Below, piece by piece: positions 57,900 to 64,000 of a DNA stretch of 64,000 nucleotides. Positions within the stretch are counted from its first letter, which is position 1; each line of letters starts with the position of its first letter. This DNA is from Sweltsa coloradensis (lineage: Eukaryota > Arthropoda > Insecta > Plecoptera > Chloroperlidae), in contig JAMZAV010000915.1 of assembly GCA_024449915.1 (NCBI GenBank), positions 310,001 to 374,000 of the forward strand, written 5' to 3'. The translations under genes and the position numbers were made by a program. The notes below the pieces were generated by a model, which saw only the letters and a program-made list of their open reading frames with translations, did not search any database and was not told the origin of the DNA.

Positions 57900-58500
57900 C
57901 TAAACCCAAAGTGAAATTTAAAAAACTTTTCTGTAATATCAAACCGGGATGGTTTGAATGTTAAGTTGTAGAAAAGGATGTTTGCAATAAGTAACGTGAT
58001 ACTGAAAAATTTAATTACCGGTAGTATCTATTCTTTTGATATAGTCAGTCCCCTACCTCCAGTATAAAAAACTTAATTTAAAATGTATTTTTATGAGGGG
58101 TTTTTAAGGTTTGATTTTTGAGCAGCGTAGCGAGGTCTCCACTTACTTTTATGGCTCGAATGTCTTTTTTTTGTTTTTTTTTTTTGTTTTGTTCTGTTTA
58201 TGCTTCGATAGGGGTCGCCCCTTTTTTCTCTGATTGACCTAAAATTTTGCACACATGTACATACCACCTGGGGGTTGCTGATGTTTTTGAACAAAACCCG
58301 ATCTTTGGTTAAAAAAATAAAAAATAAAATAAAAAAAATAAAAAAAAAAATGTACGATCGTAATGAAATTTTGCAGGGTAAATAATAAAAAACATTCTCT
58401 CCTTTTTTAAAAATTTTCAGCAATCGTCAAACCTAAAGACTTTTGGAAATCAAAATTTCGAAAAAGATTTTTAAAAAAAAAAGGAAGTGAAGAAAAAAGA
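57900..58500. other. Repeat-like segment with AGCAGCGTAGCGAG
   Basis: GAGCAGCGTAGCGAGG at 58121, a T run, GGGGTCGCCCC, then AAATTTTGCACACATGTAC and a poly-A/TAAAA tract. It resembles the layout of the Helentron-like elements without sharing their ends. No second copy in the window. Confidence 0.3.
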
Positions 58501-58587
58501 TACACTTTAAGGCAGGACGTAAATTATACATTGCAAAGAGTTGGGAATAGTATTGTGTACAATGTCAATATCCATTTGGGCCCTACA

Positions 58588-60392
58588 CAACAGTATAACA
58601 ATCTTTACAGTCGAAACTTTAATGCACTCCGCAAGTATTTTCTGTCGTGGTCGGGTGCGCGTACCGCCGATACATACGCACCTGGCCAAAGTACGAGTCA
58701 TTTTGAGTGAACTAAAAGCTCCGCCTCTAAAAAAATCATGCTTTTTTTGCTTTACAAACACAAATCGTGGGGGGCGGTGCGCTCGTCAGGAAAGCATAAA
58801 ACTTACCCCTCTCCGTTAGGTAAAACCTACTAGCGACTGTTAGATGACTTCTTGCCGCTAACTAGCGCGACCCGGCCAAAAAACGAGTCATTTTGAGTGA
58901 ACTAAAATGTAAACAACAAACAATTGCGAATGCCGAAAATGTGAAGCTAATCAAATTTTTCAAGGGCAGGCTTAGCCTAGGCTAAATTAAAATTTCAGTC
59001 AAAAAAACTCAAGTAATGAGGGGGAATTTTTTATATTTGTTCAACCATTAAACCTACATTACTAAAACCCGGTGCCTGCCTACCCCTAGGCCTAGCCAGG
59101 GGCCCTAGGCTAGGCTCTAGGCCGAGGCTTTATTTGAAACGACATATTTAAAATTTGTCATCATATTATTATAGTAAAAAAAAAAAATAACGTCAGACGA
59201 AACTTATATCCACTCATATCCCCTGTAGCAGTATTATCCCCGTCATAATAGTTCAAAAAAATACATCGTTTTTAAATTTAGATCAAAAAAATCACTGCCG
59301 TGGCATTCATCGTTAGTTCAAAATTTTGTGCTCGTACCTTTTGCTAGGGGCGCGTGTGTCGGTTTATCACGGTTTTTGCACAAGTCTCGCTACTGTAGAG
59401 ATGGGTTTTTACTGTGCCTACACTGTGTGGGGAGCCTTATGGAAATGTCGTACTCGGGTCATGTTGCACGTACCGGTGCTCGCTCAACAACGCGTCAACT
59501 GAGCGTTTTCCTAGTATTGCTTAAGGGGCTATTCACAGTATAACCCATCTCTTACAGTAGCGAGACTTGCTAGCAAAACACGCTGATAAACCGACACGCG
59601 CGCCCCTAGCGAAGGTTCGAGCACTAAAGTGAACTAACGATGACAGTGCCACGGCAGTGACTTTTTGATCTGAATTGAAAACGATGTCATTTTTTTGCAC
59701 TATTATGACGTGATAATACTGCTACAGCAGGATATGAGCTGGATATAAGTTTCGTCTGACGTTATTATTTTTTTTTACTGATAATAATATGATGACATAC
59801 ATGTCGTTTTAAAAGAAAGCCTATGGCCTAGTGCCTAGCCTAGGGCCCCTAGGCCAGGCCTAGGGGCTAGGCCTAGGCACCAGGGATTAGTAATGTAGGT
59901 TATAATGGTTGATACATAATATAAAAATTATCATCATTACTTGCAGTTGTTTTGACTGCAATTTAAATAGCCTAGACTAGGCCTAGCCCTTGCAAAATAT
60001 GATTAGCTTCACATTCTTCGGCATTCGTCAATTGTTTGTTGTTTACATTTTTAGTTCACTCAAAATGACTCTGACTTTGGCCAGGTCGCGCTAGTGTAGC
60101 GGCAAGAAGCTCTATCTATACATGTCGCTACGTAGGTTACCTACACGGAGAGCGGTATAGATATTATAGCTTTCCTGACTGGGCGCACCGCCGCCCACAA
60201 TTTGTATGTTGTAAACGTTTGTAAAGCACTCACTTTTAGATGGCGGATGCTTTTTACTTCACTAAAATCACTCTGACCTTGGCCAGGTCGCGCTAGTGTA
60301 GCGGCGGTACGCGCAGCCGACCACGACAGCAAATCACTCTGCAGGCAGTGCATTGAAGTTTCGCTACTGTAAAAGATTGTTATACTGTGCTA
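58588..60392. mobile_element. 1.8-kb palindromic element
   Basis: Ends ACAGTATAACAATCTTTACAG and its inverse. The arms share CTGTCGTGGTCGG, GCGCGTACCGCC, TGGCCAAAG/GG, GCCTAGGC-rich blocks, AAACTTATATCC and TCGTTAGTTCA. The centre (about 59420-59530) holds a Helentron-like 3' end (GAGCGTTTTCCTAG then T). The open frames are not conserved between arms. Confidence 0.75.
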
Positions 60393-60795
60393 TTACACTA
60401 AAAATATTTTTTCACCACATAATCAATAGAAAAATTCTACACTAAAATAATTGTTTTTACAATTATATCTTGTAACTGTGATTTTATACGAATTTTTAAA
60501 TTTTTTTGATCCAGAAAATAGCGAAAATTGGCTTTTTGTAAAATTTCTTAAATCGGCTTTAACCTGTTTCTTTTTTGTTCCACATAGATACTAGAGCATC
60601 ATACCAATCTAAAATGGCCCTTTATAACATCGTGTCTTGAAACTGTGCACAAATATACACTCAAACACGCAAAAATATTCATTCCAAAATCACACCCCTC
60701 TTGGTAATCAGCATATTTTGACCGAACCACTTGCCCAAATTACAAAACAAATTATAGAGGGTTTACAGAAAAGGCTGTATACTTGTATTTCAGGG
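60389..60795 (-). mobile_element. TTAA-type MITE, truncated copy T4
   Basis: The GCTATTAC near-terminus is followed by the internal body (TTTTTTGATCCAGAA, AAATTTCTTAAATCGG, CCCTTTATAACATCGTG), which stops within AGAAAAGGCTGTA. About 250 bp of the far end and its TIR are missing. The near end abuts the right end of the 1.8-kb palindrome. Confidence 0.65.
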
Positions 60796-61424
60796 CAGAG
60801 CGTTCACCCACTCTCCACCTGACCACGTCCGAGATAGCTTACCTTATAACTTCGGTGTTCGAATAGGCGCGGCTAAGCGACCGCGGCTAAACCGCTGGCG
60901 CAATGCAACGCAATGAAGCAAGAAGCGTGAGTTATTACGTTGCTGCGAAGGTGGTGAAAAATACTGCCTCTTCATTGTATTCTACAAACCACTACTTTGA
61001 TTGCCTCGCCATAAAGGAGCGTAATGCGAGAAAATGTGTGAAATAAAACAACGAAGCGTTATTAAAAAAGTGCGAGGAAAATGTTAATTTAGTTCTTCCT
61101 GCGACCATAGTCTAATGGCAGTACAACAACGTAAATATTGTACGAATTTAAGAGGTTCAGCTGTTTTCTTGCGATTAATAATGTTAAAAGAATAGCTTTA
61201 ATTCGTCTCGGTGAACAAGATACAGGTAAAAACAACAATACACATTTCTCTTGGCGGTATAAGAAGAACTAGATTACCCACTAATGTATGTTACAAACAC
61301 CGTTAAGCCCGTAGAACGCATTAACACTGATGGCTTTAATCAAGCGCTCCGGGACGCTCCGGATGTATATTTTAAGAAAGAACTTCCCGCTGCTCGTAGC
61401 TCTATCTTGCCCATGTTATAAGTC

Positions 61425-62082
61425 TTAAAGGGGCTATTACCTCAACAAATTATTTTTCACCTAATATCTATCTATCGTATAATACTACACTAAAATGACC
61501 GTTTAAAAAATATTTTGTAACTGTATTTAACCCGAATTTTACAATTTTTTTAATCCAGAAATTTGCGAAAAATTATGTTTTGGGAAATTTCTTAAATCGG
61601 ATTTAGCCAGCTTCTTTTTTGTTCCCTATAGATACTAGAGCATCGTTCCAATCTAAAATGCCCCTTTATAACACCGTTCCTTGAAACTGTGCACAAATAT
61701 ACATTCCAACACACAAAAATATGCATTCCAAAATCACACCTCATGTTGGTCATCAACATATTTTGACCGAACCACTTGCCCAAATTACAAAACAAAATAT
61801 AGGGAATTTACAGAAAATTCTGTAGAGTACGTCAATATTGTAAACTATTTTTTTGATCAAAATCCTCCAAGATCACGTGGAATAAAAATCGTCCCCATGT
61901 TGGCCCATGTTATTGCATATGGTAGATTTTAACCAATGGGACCTAGCTCGAAAATAACCAATTTTAAATTTTTTTGGAAAACCATAGTGGCCCTAATAAT
62001 TTTTCTGTTAATTGCTAAATTCATTACTAGTTAGCCTGAAAGAAATATAATTTTTTGGTTTAGCGGGTGAATACCCCTTTAA
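61425..62082 (-). mobile_element. TTAA-flanked MITE, copy T5
   Basis: 650 bp between TTAA at 61425-61428 and 62079-62082, ends AGGGGCTATTACC and GGTGAATACCCCT. Same orientation as T2. Confidence 0.85.
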
Positions 62083-62278
62083 TACATACTCTATATGACT
62101 GATGAAAGATTGAAAATAGTGCGTTATATTAAACACAAGGTTCTTCATAAAGTTTAGATCTTTGCGCGTATGCCCTTAAGAAATTTATTTGTAAACAATT
62201 TGTTTTCAAATAATGCACTAAACATACTCAAAGTATTGTCAAAACAGTGAATTTGTAAAAATCCGCATAAAAACGCAT

Positions 62279-62525
62279 TCAAAAGTACATAGATGTAGCT
62301 TTCCTTTGCAATCCATTGTTTACTCGGTATTCTGGCTCTATTAGTTTGGCAATCAGACCGTTTTCCGTGAAGAATGTTTTGTGTCTAAATATGGCCGGAA
62401 AGTGCCCTCTTAACAGTTCAAATTCTTGAACTGGAGCAACCAGGTAAATGCCATGGGTTTGAACCCATGAGTGAACCCGCTTGCCGGTTATAAGCGCATG
62501 CACACGAACCAAACTTTCGAACCGC
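62279..62525 (-). CDS. Candidate terminal exon of an unknown gene
   Basis: After an acceptor-like CTTCCTATCATAG, an 82-codon minus-strand frame runs to a TGA, including GIYLVAPVQEFELLRGHFPA and FRHKTFFTENGLIAKLIEPE. The composition looks coding and has no low complexity. Family not recognised. An inverted GGTTTGAACCC repeat pair (62455-62478 and 62587-62609) surrounds its start, so it may instead belong to a mobile element. Confidence 0.35.
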
Positions 62526-62739
62526 CTATGATAGGAAGGTTTTTATAATATTCTCACCGAATTGAAGAAATTTTAGAGCTTGCCGGTTCAATTCACGGGT
62601 TCAAACCAACTGAAAGTAAGTACTTACGGGAATAACTTGTTGAAATATTTTTGTGTGTCAACGAAGAATTAATTTTTGTGACAGTGTGTAAATCATGATA
62701 ATTACAATATATTAATATATATTTAATGCATTTTACTTG

Positions 62740-62890
62740 CCCATAGGGCAGGAAGGCTGATACAGGGCACGTGTGGCTCTCTGTAGCCTGACACAGTGAT
62801 TACAGAGTTACAAGTTCAGATAATCATGCAACAAGACATCAAGAGAACATGAAATTTATAGAGCTAGTCGACGAGAATGTTATACATCAG
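62740..62890 (-). mobile_element. Possible LINE 3' end
   Basis: Minus strand: GCCCTATGGGCAAGTAAAAT followed by an AT-rich tail, a shape seen at LINE 3' ends. No reverse-transcriptase frame is visible upstream. Confidence 0.3.
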
Positions 62891-64000
62891 ATAAGATATT
62901 TAAGGGAAACCTATAAAGATATATACAAGTTAAGTTAGTACAGATTCAGATGATTTTTTTCACGGCCTGACATTTTTGCATTACTTGCAAACTTTCTAGA
63001 ATACTTCGTTCCAAATACTTAGGATTAAACGAAGAACTTTGTCAGACGAAGTACGCGCATTGTGTTCTATCGATGTTCTAATCGAAATTTAAGTTTCTAT
63101 AAAACTAACAATAACCATAAATCTTATCTTTTAATGCCAGGCCGGCTGTTAGCGAACTTATCAACTCTTTAACGACTTTGGTTGTAAATCACATTTGAAA
63201 TAAAATGCACAATGTTTGGCGAGTTAGTCAAACTATGTTTTTACTTTTTGGGCAGAATTTTAGTTTTAGCATAACAATCGAGGTACATCAAAATTTGAAA
63301 TAATTTTTTTTCAAATTTGGCTGCGTAATTTTTCAAACGTCTCTCCCCTACAGTTTTAATTTGTACTTAAAGTTAGACTGACTTGTTCGAACTTTAAAAA
63401 TTATGTAGAAGTCATTGGAAAGCTGGGAGTGGCATGAATTTAAATATACAAGACTTAGCTAATAATACAAAACAATGTGTTTTGACTTCTTTTTAGGGAA
63501 TTTTACATTTTCGCACTTCTATTAGTTTAAGGGAAAATTTAAAATGTTTTTCTGTCTATGTAACTTTTAAAACTTTTCTCTGTTGTTTAAATCTGTACTA
63601 TAGCCTAAGTTAGTCTGACTTTTAGAAATGTTTAACCCTTTATATAAAAATCGTTGAAAAGTTGGTAATAGCATGAATTTAAATTATATAAAAAAAAATT
63701 GAAATGTAGATTAATTTATAAACTTTAATGGCTATTGTAATCAGGGTAGGGTCAAAACCTTGGAAGTCCATGAAAGTTGGCAGAATGAAAGAGTACCTTT
63801 AATAAAACAGAGAAAAAAAAGTTTTTTTTTGGCCGGGACATAACCTCACTATCGGCCATTTTATCTCGTTTTTTTTTTTTTTACAATAGTGTAGCCAGCA
63901 CAGCTAGTACAAAATTAAATTTTGTGAATCGGTTTTCTGGATATAGTTTCGTAACACCTTTAACTACAACTTCAACTATAAGGACAAATAGATTTCTAAA
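62890..64000. other. AT-rich stretch at the window end
   Basis: Two loosely similar ~250-bp blocks (63340-63480 and 63580-63700) share TTAAA(T)CTGTACT, TTAGTCTGACTT and GCATGAATTTAAAT, indicating an old tandem duplication. No gene seen. Confidence 0.4.

Larger units (their letters stand above)
55390..58580. other. Intergenic stretch
   Basis: Short Met-initiated frames at 55655, 55984, 57180 and 57593 lack motifs, splice context or compositional bias. Only repeats F, M (fragment) and the 57.9-58.5 kb segment are identifiable. Confidence 0.4.

Noticed and set aside
59328..59543. 71-residue Cys-rich frame
   Set aside because: It lies across one arm and the loop of the 1.8-kb palindrome. The other arm does not preserve the frame.

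Overview
This is an AT-rich animal nuclear DNA window (not bacterial or viral). It has split genes with GT-AG introns, tRNA-derived SINEs, decayed LINEs, microsatellites and many foldback elements. The one well-supported gene family is a secreted DNA/RNA non-specific endonuclease of the type common in arthropods. An arthropod source is the best guess, made from family resemblance only; I cannot name a species.

1-17.2 kb, nuclease locus. Two paralogous genes converge tail to tail. The plus-strand copy enters from the left and shows only its last three exons (1423-1552, 4174-4307, 5169-5414). The minus-strand copy appears complete in seven exons, 17152 down to 7845, encoding 434 residues: signal peptide, Cys-containing N-terminal region, catalytic NUC domain with an RGH motif and metal-ligand Asn, Cys-rich C-terminus, and a 20-residue acidic tail. 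Shared exons have identical sizes and phases (130 and 134 nt), so the pair arose by duplication. Their introns are loaded with SINEs, MITEs and one Helentron-like element.

17-31 kb, repeat-rich. A 3.0-kb giant palindrome (19522-22490), a 0.7-kb palindrome bounded by TA repeats (23176-23905), a LINE 3' fragment, a long (TACAA)n array, several TIR elements and SINE copies.

31-36 kb. Two minus-strand, decayed LINE reverse-transcriptase copies in series. Each is bounded on both sides by (GA)n tracts, which suggests insertion into a microsatellite.

36-64 kb. Mostly non-coding. A dense cluster of Helentron-associated-like elements lies at 47.5-53.0 kb, including one nested inside another. There are further ~640-bp TTAA-flanked MITEs (40.9, 60.4 and 61.4 kb), a 1.8-kb palindrome (58588-60392) and two orphan candidate exons (45406-45578 and 62279-62525, both minus) that I cannot assign.

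No tRNA or rRNA gene, CRISPR array or operon is seen. The most interesting material is the nuclease pair and the non-autonomous rolling-circle-like family, whose subterminal inverted repeats, 3' hairpin, CTAG end and T|T insertion site can all be read directly from multiple copies here.
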